A DNA stretch of 64,000 nucleotides from an uncultured Rhodospirillales bacterium (lineage in GTDB: Bacteria; Pseudomonadota; Alphaproteobacteria; CAAGCB01; CAG-977). Positions 1-13,000 of this stretch are shown piece by piece. Made by a program: the position numbers and the translations under genes. Each line of letters starts with the position of its first letter. Within the stretch, counting starts at the first letter, position 1. Location of the stretch: positions 22,710 to 86,709 of the forward strand of contig CACYSU010000009.1 in NCBI GenBank assembly GCA_902777205.1, given 5' to 3'. The notes under the pieces are model-generated. The model ran no database searches and was not told the DNA's origin. It saw nothing but the letters and a program-made list of their open reading frames with translations.

Positions 1-19
1 CCCGAAGACCGCTTTTCTG

Positions 20-592
20 TCAGACAACCGTCAAAACGATTTTATCGGCGGCGGCGATTTCATCGGGCGCGTTTTTTATTAAATCGCCCAGACGTTCCGT
101 TTTTAATCCCGTCAAGACAGACAAAGAAGCCAGATGTTCTTGATGTCCGCTTTTTAAAGCCGCGTGGTTAAACAAAACAAATCTTCGGATTTGCGATATT
201 TTCCGCGCCTGTTCGGTTTCGGCTTTCGTCATGTCTTTCCTGTCCATTTCAACATAAACGGCATCGGGGGAATATTTCCACACGCCGCCGGACAGAAAAT
301 CCGTTGTCCGGCTATAGACAGAGGAAAGATTTATAATGCTGACCGGATTGAACTGTGACGTCAAAGGAACGATCGCGTCCTGATATCCTTCCTTTTTCAA
401 CATAATAATCACATTGCCGGAGGTGCGTTTCAAATCGACGGCGCAAGGCGTTGAACACATCGGCATACCGTTGACATAAACTTTGGCTTTGGGAGCGTTG
501 GTGTTGACGGTAACGTTTTGTTGCGTTCCCGAAAAAACGGTGCCGCAGCCCGATAACAGGAAAAGGGCGATAACTGCTTGAAATTTTTTCAT
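20..592 (-). CDS. PEGA-like lipoprotein
   Basis: A 190-residue predicted lipoprotein. The N-terminus is a short charged and hydrophobic stretch ending in LLSGC, so Cys16 would be the lipidated residue. The start at 592 was chosen because it puts the signal peptide first and has AGGAG upstream. The reading frame continues upstream without a further credible start. Residues about 33-75 (APKAKVYVNG, then a TPC turn and an EGY motif) resemble a PEGA surface-layer repeat. The C-terminal third is helical and unrecognised. It sits directly downstream of a structured leader with a terminator (608-775), which suggests attenuation control. The precise role is unknown. Confidence 0.75.
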   Translation of the reverse strand: MKKFQAVIALFLLSGCGTVFSGTQQNVTVNTNAPKAKVYVNGMPMCSTPCAVDLKRTSGNVIIMLKKEGYQDAIVPLTSQFNPVSIINLSSVYSRTTDFLSGGVWKYSPDAVYVEMDRKDMTKAETEQARKISQIRRFVLFNHAALKSGHQEHLASLSVLTGLKTERLGDLIKNAPDEIAAADKIVLTVV

Positions 593-607
593 GATTTCTC
601 CTGAATG

Positions 608-636
608 TAAAATAAAACCGCCTGATGAAAGGCGGT
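608..636 (-). terminator. Rho-independent terminator just upstream of the lipoprotein gene
   Basis: The minus strand reads ACCGCC, an 8-nt loop, GGCGGT (636-631 with 622-617), followed by TTTATTTT. It lies between the structured element and the lipoprotein start at 592, so it would stop transcription before that gene unless it is prevented from folding. Confidence 0.7.
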
Positions 637-775
637 CGGGAGCTGAAAAAATCGTAAGCAATTACAAAAACGACCCTCTGTGCATTACTGCACAAAGACT
701 CCCGACCCTTATACATCAAGTCAGGAATAAAAGCCCTTTGCGCCATAGCACAAAGGGTCAGGCTGTAATTGCTTT
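608..775 (-). ncRNA. Structured leader or small RNA with an attenuator-like 3' end
   Basis: Non-coding element read on the minus strand. An 11-bp perfect inverted repeat (764-774 with 656-666) closes a long rod. Inside it, a GACCCTTTGTGC arm pairs with GCACAGAGGGTC with one wobble pair. GCGCAAAG/CTTTGTGC and ATTCCTGAC/GTCGGGAGT stems follow toward the tip. The same arms can fold into local hairpins instead (679-694 and 734-757). A downstream CTCCCGACC (642-634) is perfectly complementary to GGTCGGGAG at 707-699 and overlaps the 5' arm of the terminator, as expected of an antiterminator. It matches no RNA family I recognise. It could be a riboswitch-like leader for the lipoprotein gene or an independent small RNA. 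Confidence 0.5.
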
Positions 776-869
776 AAAGAGTAAATAATAAACTCCGGTT
801 GAAACGATCAAGGCAAACGACCGTTTTCTTTTATTCCCGCCCCCCTGTCCGCCGAGAAGCGAACGCGGG

Positions 870-1283
870 TCACAGTGCCATTTCGACGTTGATTTTAACG
901 GAATACGAGCTGTCCGTTCTGGTTTGCGTCTGTTCGTTTGATTCGGGGAACGTGTATCCGGCCGCCGCGCCGACGGAAACCGTTTCATTCGCGTCAAAGC
1001 TCGCCTTGCCGGTCAGCGACCGCGGTTTCGGGGAAAAGTCTTTGATCACTTCCCATTTCTTTTCAATGGATTCGGGCGTCATTTCGGAAACGGGCGCGTT
1101 TTCTTTCACGGTCGTTTGTTCCGCGTTCAATTCCGCGTTCGTTCGTTTAAAAGAATCGTCCAGCGCCAAACGGGTCAGAGCGGAATAATCCATCGCCAGC
1201 ATAAACGGCTGTTCCAATTCGCCGGCGCGCGCGCCGCAAGAAAACAGGATCAGGAACAAAGCGGTCAGTAATGCGTTTTTCAT
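870..1283 (-). CDS. Small secreted protein of unknown function
   Basis: A 137-residue protein with a clear N-terminal signal sequence: a hydrophobic core, then a CGARAG region that could be cut by signal peptidase I after residue 20. The body is polar, and the last 40 residues alternate hydrophobic and polar residues like a few beta strands (ending INVEMAL). I recognise no family. AGGAGGATTCGG precedes the ATG. It lies 70 bp downstream of ligA on the same strand and could be its own unit or read-through from ligA. Confidence 0.6.
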   Translation of the reverse strand: MKNALLTALFLILFSCGARAGELEQPFMLAMDYSALTRLALDDSFKRTNAELNAEQTTVKENAPVSEMTPESIEKKWEVIKDFSPKPRSLTGKASFDANETVSVGAAAGYTFPESNEQTQTRTDSSYSVKINVEMAL

Positions 1284-1355
1284 TTCCGAATCCTCCTTTC
1301 GCCGCGGTTGATAGACAAAAGGTAGGACGTTTTTTTACAAAAAGCGATAAAAATA

Positions 1356-5122
<3,767 letters not shown>

Positions 5123-5135
5123 GGCGGCGTCCCCT

Positions 5136-5921
5136 TTAATCCTGCGCGGCCAAAGCGGCCGGATCGTGCTTTTTCATCAACGCGTACGCTTTGTCGTACC
5201 ACGGGCTTGACGGATAGTTGTACCCCAGCACCGCCGCGCTTTTCCGCGCTTCGCCGTCCAGCCCCAAAATCAGGTACGTTTCCGTCAGGCGGTACAAAGC
5301 TTCCTGCACATGGGCGGTTTGCTGGAAATTGCGGACGACATCGGCGAACCGGTTCATCGCGGCGATGTGTTCGTTGCGTTTCAGGTAGAAAACGCCGATC
5401 TTGACCTGTTTCGCGGCCAGATAGTCGGTCGCCAGAACGATTTTCCGTTCCGCGTCCGCGGCGTACGGCGTGTCCGGAAAACGGCGGGCGACCTCGTTCA
5501 ACGCGTCCAGCGTCCGCTGAGTCATATGCTGGTCGCGGTCGGTGTCGGACAGCTGCGCGTACAGGCTCAGCGCTTTGAGGTAATAGGCGTAGGGCGCGAA
5601 GGAATTCCCCGGATACAGCTGTAAGAACCGATCCAAAACCTGTTCCGCGTCGTCGTATTCGCGTTTGACGTAATAGCTGAACGCCTGCATGATCTGCGCG
5701 CGCGGCGCCCATCGGGAATAGGGGTAATAGCGGTCGATTTCGTCAAACGCCGACGCCGCCAAAGTGTATTCGTGTTTTTTGACCAGCAAATCCAAAGCGC
5801 GGTTGTACAGCCGTTCCGGCGCGGTCGTTTCCGGATCGGCGGCATCCGGCGTCGAACAGGCGCACAACGCCGCCGCGGCCGAAACCAGCACCGTTTTAAA
5901 AAAACGTTTCGCCCTTTTCAT
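5136..5921 (-). CDS. bamD: Outer membrane assembly lipoprotein BamD
   Basis: Essential lipoprotein of the BAM complex that inserts beta-barrel proteins into the outer membrane. The 261-residue protein has a lipobox ending at LCAC (about residue 22). TPR helices follow: AASAFDEIDRYYPYSRWA, a YDDAEQVLDRFLQLYPG repeat and ALNEVARRFPDTPYA are characteristic BamD motifs. It is transcribed ahead of recN and ligA, a common alphaproteobacterial arrangement, often with lpxC upstream. Here an aldehyde dehydrogenase-like gene takes that position. Confidence 0.93.
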   Translation of the reverse strand: MKRAKRFFKTVLVSAAAALCACSTPDAADPETTAPERLYNRALDLLVKKHEYTLAASAFDEIDRYYPYSRWAPRAQIMQAFSYYVKREYDDAEQVLDRFLQLYPGNSFAPYAYYLKALSLYAQLSDTDRDQHMTQRTLDALNEVARRFPDTPYAADAERKIVLATDYLAAKQVKIGVFYLKRNEHIAAMNRFADVVRNFQQTAHVQEALYRLTETYLILGLDGEARKSAAVLGYNYPSSPWYDKAYALMKKHDPAALAAQD

Positions 5922-5937
5922 CGCCGACCGCCCGCCG

Positions 5938-7401
5938 TTAAAAGTTGTAGTTCGTCAAACACGTTTTCGATTGCATGAACACGCGCCAGAATTCGGACGA
6001 AACGCCCCGATCGTTCTTGCCCGCCGTAAACATCGCGGCCATGTCGTACCCGACCGTTCCGGCGTTGACGATCGCGGCGTCCGACTGCACGCCGTCCATT
6101 GAACAGAACATCCCCGTTTCCCGCAGATCGTTTGAAAAAATGCACGCCAGCAGCGTTTTCGGAAAAGCGTTCACGCCGTCGATCGCCTGTTTCAAATCGT
6201 CATAGCGCATCACATACAAAACCGGCGCCAGCAATTCCGTTTTCACCAGATCCGTCTGCGACGGCATTTCCACAACGGCCGGCTGGACGTAGTACGCTTT
6301 GTCGTAGCATCCGACATCAATCCGGTTGCCGCCCGAAACGATCCCGCCGTCCAGCTTCGCCTGTTCCAGCGACAGGCGCATCGTGTCGAACGCCTCTTTG
6401 TCGATCAGGGGGCCGATGCGGCTTTGGCGTTCAAACGGCGAACTGACGTAAACGGCGTTGAACGCGTCTTTCAATTTTCCGACGACCTCGTCGTAAACCG
6501 ACGAATGGCAGAACACGCGGTGCAGCGACGTGCAGCGCTGGCCGGCGTCCGCGATCGCCGAATGAAGCAATTCCTTGATCGTGAAATCAATGTCGGCGGA
6601 CGGCGTCACGATCGCCGCGTTGTTGCCGCCGACCGACAGCAGGCTGCGCCCCAAACGGCGGCCGACCCTGCTTTGCAATCCGCGCGCCAGCACCGGCGAT
6701 CCGGTGGCGCACAACAGGGGAATGTCCGCGTTTTCCGCCAAAAACGTGGCGTCTTCGTGGTTGCAGATGACCAGCTGGGACAAATACTCGGGACAGTTGG
6801 CCGTCGATCTGGCCTTTGCGCGGCGCATCAGGGAATTGACCGCGAACGCCGTCAGCGACGCTTTGCGCGACGGACGCCAGATCACGGAATCCCCGCACAT
6901 CAACGCGACCAGCGCGTGCAGAACCCACACGCGCAAAGGAAAGTTGAACGACGTGACGATCGCGACGGGACCGATCGGCTGCCAGACCTCGGACACCACC
7001 AGATTATGCCCCTCCGCCGGAACGGAAACGCCGGAAATGCGGCGCTGGATGCCGGCGACCATGTCGCAGATCTTGATCGACCGGTCAACCTCTTTCACCG
7101 CCGCGGAACGAATCTTGCCCGTTTCGATGACGACCAGTTCGGCCAGCTCGTCTTTGGCGGCGCGCATTTCCTCGCCGAACAGACGCAGCAGCTCCGCGCG
7201 TTCGCCGGGGGGAACCTGACGCCATTCCTGAAACGCCCGTTTCGACCGTTCGACGGCGATTTTGATGCGTTCGGAATCGCTCAGCGGAAACGACGCGATC
7301 TGTTCGCCCGTCACAGGCGAATAATCCACGCAATTCCCGCTGGAGATGAATTCCAAATCCAGATTTAAACGTTTGACGATTTCCGCGACACGGGTGAACA
7401 T
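5938..7401 (-). CDS. ALDH7-like aldehyde dehydrogenase, probably catalytically altered
   Basis: A 487-residue member of the aldehyde dehydrogenase superfamily, closest by motif to the aminoadipate-semialdehyde (ALDH7) group: PVTGEQIASFP, GPVAIVTSFNFPLRVW, SVGGNNAAIV and DAGQRCTSLHR. Cys290 is at the catalytic nucleophile position. The general-base Glu of the usual ELGGNNA motif is Ser256 here, and the NADP-contacting Lys of WKPSEKT is Arg176. The C-terminal glycine-rich GGEK-ESGSD segment is replaced by FTAGKNDRGVSSEFW. The fold is well supported, but normal dehydrogenase activity is doubtful. It may be an esterase-like or binding relic. It is 16 bp from bamD. Confidence 0.8.
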   Translation of the reverse strand: MFTRVAEIVKRLNLDLEFISSGNCVDYSPVTGEQIASFPLSDSERIKIAVERSKRAFQEWRQVPPGERAELLRLFGEEMRAAKDELAELVVIETGKIRSAAVKEVDRSIKICDMVAGIQRRISGVSVPAEGHNLVVSEVWQPIGPVAIVTSFNFPLRVWVLHALVALMCGDSVIWRPSRKASLTAFAVNSLMRRAKARSTANCPEYLSQLVICNHEDATFLAENADIPLLCATGSPVLARGLQSRVGRRLGRSLLSVGGNNAAIVTPSADIDFTIKELLHSAIADAGQRCTSLHRVFCHSSVYDEVVGKLKDAFNAVYVSSPFERQSRIGPLIDKEAFDTMRLSLEQAKLDGGIVSGGNRIDVGCYDKAYYVQPAVVEMPSQTDLVKTELLAPVLYVMRYDDLKQAIDGVNAFPKTLLACIFSNDLRETGMFCSMDGVQSDAAIVNAGTVGYDMAAMFTAGKNDRGVSSEFWRVFMQSKTCLTNYNF

Positions 7402-7411
7402 GGACGTCCGG

Positions 7412-8119
7412 TCACTCTAAGAAAATCGGACGGATGGGCAGCCCTTCGGCCAGCAGTTCCTCCTGCTTGATTTCGATAAAGCCGTCCTTTTTGACTTCCA
7501 AATCGGCGCGGTAAACGGAATCGCCGTACAGCATGATCACGTCCAGATCGAATCCGTCGGCCGTTTCGGTCACTTTCGCCGGACGGATCATATGCGTCAC
7601 GTCCTTGCGCTGCTGCGGGGTGGGGGTGTCGGTGAACGTGTCTTCGTCAACGTGTTCGACCAAACGCAGGGATCCCTCCTCCGTCTGAACGGCGTCCAGA
7701 ACGAACGTCGCGTAAGCGACGACCGTGTCTTTGTTCAAAATCAGACCGCCCTTGGCGTTGTTTTCAAAAATCGGATCGCGCGTGCCGTCCATTTTGATCA
7801 CTTCGGCGTTTTCGCCTTCGCCCTTGACCAGATATTCCATCGTCACCGGCGGAATCGACGAAAACGTCGTCGCCTGCAGCAATTTGAATTCCGAATAAAA
7901 CGGCAAAGCGGCCATCGTCAAATGCGAACGCCCCGGCGTAAACATCGCGAAAGAAGACAACGCGTTGACTTTCTTAATTAAAATCTCGACCTCTGAATCG
8001 GGGATTTCTTTCCAATCGTACTGGGGCATCTGTTTTCTCCATATCAATATCAATAAAATCAGGGCGATCAGGATCAACCCCGATATAGTGCGTTGAATTT
8101 TAAACTTTCTTGTCGTCAT
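7412..8119 (-). CDS. Membrane-anchored protein of unknown function
   Basis: A 235-residue protein with one N-terminal transmembrane segment (residues about 10-28, rich in Leu and Ile) after a basic RKFK start, and a soluble domain predicted outside the cytoplasm. The soluble part mixes acidic stretches and beta-like segments and ends GLPIRPIFLE. I recognise no family. The ATG at 8119 puts the basic residues directly before the membrane segment. Earlier in-frame ATGs overlap the preceding gene. It lies 10 bp after the TPR-methyltransferase gene and 10 bp before the ALDH-like gene. Confidence 0.6.
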   Translation of the reverse strand: MTTRKFKIQRTISGLILIALILLILIWRKQMPQYDWKEIPDSEVEILIKKVNALSSFAMFTPGRSHLTMAALPFYSEFKLLQATTFSSIPPVTMEYLVKGEGENAEVIKMDGTRDPIFENNAKGGLILNKDTVVAYATFVLDAVQTEEGSLRLVEHVDEDTFTDTPTPQQRKDVTHMIRPAKVTETADGFDLDVIMLYGDSVYRADLEVKKDGFIEIKQEELLAEGLPIRPIFLE

Positions 8120-8129
8120 TGTCCAGTTT

Positions 8130-9941
8130 TCAGTTTGCATCCCCGCCTGTTTTTTCGGCGGCGGCGAAAATCCCCGCGACATCCGCCCCCCTTTCGCGCC
8201 GCAAAACCGCGTCTGTCAGGGTAATTCCGGAAAAGCCCGCCCGTTTCAGCGCGTTTTCGACATACGCCGCGCCGTGGACGTAACGGCCGGACGGGCGCAA
8301 GGCGTATCCGTCGGGTTTTTCCGCCTTTTCCACCGTGAAAACGACGCGGCCGCCCGCCGCCAAAGCCCGCGCCGACGCGGCCAGCAAATCCGTCAAATCG
8401 CCGAAATAGCACGCGACATCCGCCCACACGACCAGATCGAACGCCGACGGATTTTCATGGCAAAACGCGACCGCGTCCGATTTTTCCAAAGCGTCGTACA
8501 GCCCTCTTTTCCCCGCCGCGTCCAACATTTTGGCGGACAGATCGACGCCGGTCAGTTTCGCGGCGCGCGGTTTCAACGCCGCGGCGTTCAGCCCCGTTCC
8601 GCATCCGGCGTCCAGAATCCGCAATCCGGCGGGCAGCGTTTTCACATAACCGGCGACCAGTTCCGGCACGCGGTAATCCAGATCGCCGACGGCGGCGTCG
8701 AACGTTTCGGCGAAAGAATCAAACAGCGTTTCGACATAGGCGTCGCCGGCGCGGGGCGGATTGTCCCCCTGCAGCGCGGCGCAGACATGGACGGCGACCG
8801 GATTGTCGGGAAAGAACTGTTTCCATTTTTGCGCCAGCTTGACGGCCGTTTCCTTGCAATCCGGCTCCGTCCCGCCGTACAGGTCGTACAGCGTCCGCGC
8901 CAGATCGTGGTGGATTTCCGTCAGCGCCGGATTCAACGCCAGCGCGTTGAAATACAGCCCGACGGCCTCGGCGGGGTCGCCGGCCTCTTTGACGGCCATG
9001 GCCAGATTGCAGCACGTTTCCGCCTGTTTCGGATTGATGATGAACGCCTTGCGGTAACATTCCAAAGCTTCCTCGAACCGGCCGTGGTCGTACAGCAGCG
9101 CGCCCAGATTGTTGTACGCGGACGCGAATTGCGGATCCAGCTTCACCGCTTTTTTATAATCGTCCTCCGCCTGCCAGTGCTTGCCATATTTGACATATAC
9201 GTTCGCCCGATTGTTATAGGCGTCAGCGCACGACGGATCGAGTTCGATCGCGCGGCAATAGGCGTTGAACGCGTCGTCCGTCCGGTTCAGGTTTTCAAAA
9301 GCGATGCCGAGTCCGTTGTAATAAACCGGACTTTCGGCCAGCGACAAAGCCTTTTCATACAGCGCGACCGCCCGTTCGTTTTCGCCCGCCAGACGGCGCG
9401 TGACGGCCTGCTGGGCGTAAGCTTCGGCGTTTTGCGGATCGGCCGCGACGGCTTTGTCCAACAACGCCAGCGCGCCCGCAAAATCGCCGCCGTCCCGCGC
9501 GATCAGCGCCAGATTCACATACGCCGACGAAAAATCCGGACGCATTTCAACGGCCTTTTCAAACATTTTCCGCGCCAGCTCCGCATCGCCCAGAAAACGG
9601 TAGATAATCCCCATGTTGTGATAGGTTTCGGGATATTCCCTGCGCGCCGAAACGGCCTTGTAATGTTCCAAAGCCTCCTTGGGGCGGCCGGATTCCTGCA
9701 GCGCCTGCGCCAGCGTGAATTCGTACGCGTCCGTTTGCGGCGACAGACGCACGGCCTTGTACAGCATATCAATCGCCGAATCGAACGACCGGCGCTGCAT
9801 CGCGATCATGCCCAGCAGGTGCAAAACGTCGGTCTGTTCGGGATTCACCTCCAGCAAACGGCGGTAAATCGCCTCCGCTTCGTCCAGCCGCCCCTGTTCG
9901 TGCAGCCGCGCCGCGTTTTGCAGCAAATAGTCCAGCGACAT
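8130..9941 (-). CDS. TPR-repeat protein fused to a SAM methyltransferase
   Basis: A 603-residue fusion. The first 370 or so residues are tandem tetratricopeptide repeats (for example EAEAIYRRLLEVNPEQTD, and AYNNRANVYVKYGKHWQAED), a protein-interaction scaffold. The C-terminal 210 residues form a class I methyltransferase: motif I LRILDAGCGTGLNAAAL, motif II TGVDLSAKMLDAA and a post-motif DLVVWADVACYFGDL. Such fusions occur in alphaproteobacteria, but the substrate is unknown. No signal peptide is present, so it is cytoplasmic. It is divergent from the sulfatase-like gene across a 97-bp promoter region and leads the minus-strand run. Confidence 0.85.
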   Translation of the reverse strand: MSLDYLLQNAARLHEQGRLDEAEAIYRRLLEVNPEQTDVLHLLGMIAMQRRSFDSAIDMLYKAVRLSPQTDAYEFTLAQALQESGRPKEALEHYKAVSARREYPETYHNMGIIYRFLGDAELARKMFEKAVEMRPDFSSAYVNLALIARDGGDFAGALALLDKAVAADPQNAEAYAQQAVTRRLAGENERAVALYEKALSLAESPVYYNGLGIAFENLNRTDDAFNAYCRAIELDPSCADAYNNRANVYVKYGKHWQAEDDYKKAVKLDPQFASAYNNLGALLYDHGRFEEALECYRKAFIINPKQAETCCNLAMAVKEAGDPAEAVGLYFNALALNPALTEIHHDLARTLYDLYGGTEPDCKETAVKLAQKWKQFFPDNPVAVHVCAALQGDNPPRAGDAYVETLFDSFAETFDAAVGDLDYRVPELVAGYVKTLPAGLRILDAGCGTGLNAAALKPRAAKLTGVDLSAKMLDAAGKRGLYDALEKSDAVAFCHENPSAFDLVVWADVACYFGDLTDLLAASARALAAGGRVVFTVEKAEKPDGYALRPSGRYVHGAAYVENALKRAGFSGITLTDAVLRRERGADVAGIFAAAEKTGGDAN

Positions 9942-9971
9942 AAATATCTTCTCCGCAACAGCAAGGAAAAA

Positions 9972-10000
9972 TTGACTTATAGCTTACGCGAGTCTATGAA
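9972..10000 (+). promoter_or_regulatory. Sigma70-type promoter of the sulfatase-like gene
   Basis: TTGACT at 9972-9977, a 17-bp spacer, then TATGAA at 9995-10000. The ATG at 10039 follows at a sensible distance. The position in the divergent intergenic gap supports the call. Confidence 0.55.
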
Positions 10001-10038
10001 TAAATGCTAGACGGTATTTGTTCAACGGAAAAACGGCT

Positions 10039-13000
10039 ATGGCTAAAAACGAAAAAAAAGAACCGACCCTTGTTCCCGAAGATGAAGAGGAAACGCCCGA
10101 AGAGGCGCGCCAAAGACAGGAGGCGTCCTTTTCCTTTTACCTGCATTCGTCCCTGTTCCTGTTTTTCCTGACGGTGTTCACGTTCGTGCTGTTTTTGCAC
10201 GCGAACAAATACCCGATGATCCTGAACAACGAAATCCAGCCCGAAGTCCTGTTCGCCTGTTTCGGATTTTTCGTCTTTTCGTTCCTCAGCCTGTTTCTGC
10301 TGTCGTTCTGGCGGTTTCTGGCCAAAGTATTCATCTCCGTCGTCGCCGGCGGCGCCGTCGCTTATATTCTGGGGCTGCTGCTGCCCTATAACGTCGGCAA
10401 CTACTTCGCCCATTACTTTTCATTCCTGCCGCACGACGTTTTGATGTACGCCGCGCAAAACGGCAACCAGATCGCCGCGATCGCGTCGGGCGTCGTTTTG
10501 CTGCTGATCCTGTGTATGTTCCGCAGCGGGATCATGGCGTTCATGTCCCTGCCCGTTCTGGCCGGACTGTTCTGGGTCATGAACGATTCCGCCAAACAGA
10601 CGATCCCCGATGTCGCGCGTTCGGCCGCGCCCGCCGTCCAACCCGCCGACGGGGAAAAGACGGAAAACCTGATCCACCTGATTTTGGCCGGACACACCGG
10701 ATACGCCGCCGCCGCCGAGGATTGGCAGCGTCTGAACGCCAAGGCCGACGTGCCCAAGGACGCCGCGTTCAACCCGACGTTCATTCCGGCGTTTTACAAA
10801 TCGAACGGATTCGCGTTCTATCCGTCGGCGTATCTGCGCCATGCGAACAAATACAAAAACATCGCGAACATCCTGAACCCGTCCGCGGCCGAAGACACGT
10901 CGAACCTGTTTTCCCGCGACGACGCCGTTTACTACACCGTTTCCGACGAAGCGCCCGCTTTCGCCACGCGCAGCGACCTGTTCAAAACGCTGAAAAACCA
11001 AGGCTACACCCTGAACGTGTACCAGACCTACCCCTTTGATTTTTGCAAAGGCGACGGCGCGAAAAACGTTGACGCCTGCCTGACCTATCCGGCGCCGATC
11101 GGGGCGTTGTACCGCACGAACCTGTCAACGGGCGCGCGGCTGATGCTGCTGGCGGGGCATTGGCTGAATTCGACGCCGTTCGGCAAGGACGTTTTGAAAT
11201 ACGCTTACGCCAAGGTCGCGCAGAAAACGAATCCCGACTATTTCCCGTTTTTGGGCAACCCGCTGTCGCGTTCCCTGCCCGTCGGCCAGCCGGCCGTGTT
11301 GTCGCGCCTGCGCCGCGACGTGTTGGCGGCAAAGGGCAAAAACGCGTTTTTCGTCCACCTCGACCTGCCGCACTATCCCTATGTTTACGATCAAAACTGC
11401 CGGCTGAAAACGGATCCGTCGAAATGGCGTTCCAACGCGTCCTATACCAACCGCAACGAATTCGAGGGCGAATTGCGCCGGTGGGAGGATTACGACCGCC
11501 AGCTGTTCTGCACCTACGCGCAAATCAACTATTTGATCAAGGACTTGGACGCCGCTAAAAAGCTGGACGGCACGACGATCGTCATCCACGGCGACAAAGG
11601 CGCGGACATCCGCAAGGAAGCGCGCGACGACGAGGACACCACCCGCGTGGACAAGGCCGTCAACCGCTTTAAAAACAACATGACAACCGTTTTCGCGATC
11701 CGCGAACCGTCGGGCAAGGCCGAAGTGCGCGCCGAAGCGTGCGACGTTCCCACCTTGATTTCCCGATACGTCGAAGGGAAAAAGGACGCCGCGTGTCAAA
11801 AACCCGACCTGTCGTCCTATGCGCAGGACGAACGCGACAAAACGATGGCGTGGCTGAACCTCCCCGTCGCGAAAGGTTATCTGGACGGCGGCGATTACGC
11901 GGCCTTGTACGCCGATTGGCTGGAAAAAGGCGGACAGGCGTTTATGGCCGCTTTGGACGAACGGCTGAGAACGGAAGAGCAAACGCCCGCCGAAACGCGG
12001 ACGATCAGCTTTGTCGCGCCGCCGAAACAAATGGAAAATCCCGCTTTGTTCGACGAACCGGCGAAAGAGCCGACCACGGATTTCGTCCCCGTTCCGCCCG
12101 AAACACCCGCCGAACAGACGACCGAACCGGCGGCCGGCGTGACGCCGGACGCGCCCGCGGCGGAAACCGCGAAACCGGCGGTTGACGTGATCGCGGACGA
12201 ACTGTCCGACCTGCCCGCGCCGATCGTCCTGCCGCAAATTGATCCGGCCGTGGAAGACAAATGGAAATCGACCGATATCAAAGAAGGTCAGAAAACGACG
12301 CTGGAGCTGGTGCCGCAGGAATTGTCGGATCAGCCGCAAGCGTCCGGACAGCCGGCACCCGAAGCGCCCGCGCCCGAATCCGCGCCGGCCGCCGCGGTCG
12401 ATTTGATCCCCCTGCCGACGTTGGACATCACGGAACAACCGGCCGCCGCCCCCGCCGAAACACCGATCGAAACTCCGGCGGTTCAGGCTGAAGCTTCCGC
12501 CCAAACACCGGCGGCGGAACAGGCTGCGACGGAAACGGCCGCGACGACACCGGCGGTTCAGGCCGAAATCCCCGCTGAAACACCGCAAACAACCGTTCCC
12601 GAAACCCCCGCCCCCGCCGCGGAAGCGGTTGCCGCGCCGGAATTGCCCGCGCCGCCCGCTACGGAAGCCCCCGCCCCCGAAACGATCGTCGTAACGGACG
12701 AAGCCTTTGTCGCGGAAACGCCCGCGGTTGAAGAAGCGAAACCGGTTGAAACGGCAACGCCGCAGCCGGAAAACGCACCGGACGCGCAGCAGGCGCCCGC
12801 ACCTTTGACGGAAGCGCAAGCGGCCGAACAGCAAGCCAAAGCGGAAGCCGAAGCAAAAGCCTTGGCCGAGAAACAGGCGGCCGAAAAAGCCGCCGCCGAA
12901 AAAGCCGCGGCGGAAGCAAAAGCTTTGGCCGAGAAACAGGAGGCTGAAAAAGCCGCCGCCGAAAAGGCCGAAGCGAAAGCCAAAGCTTTGGCAGAGAAAC

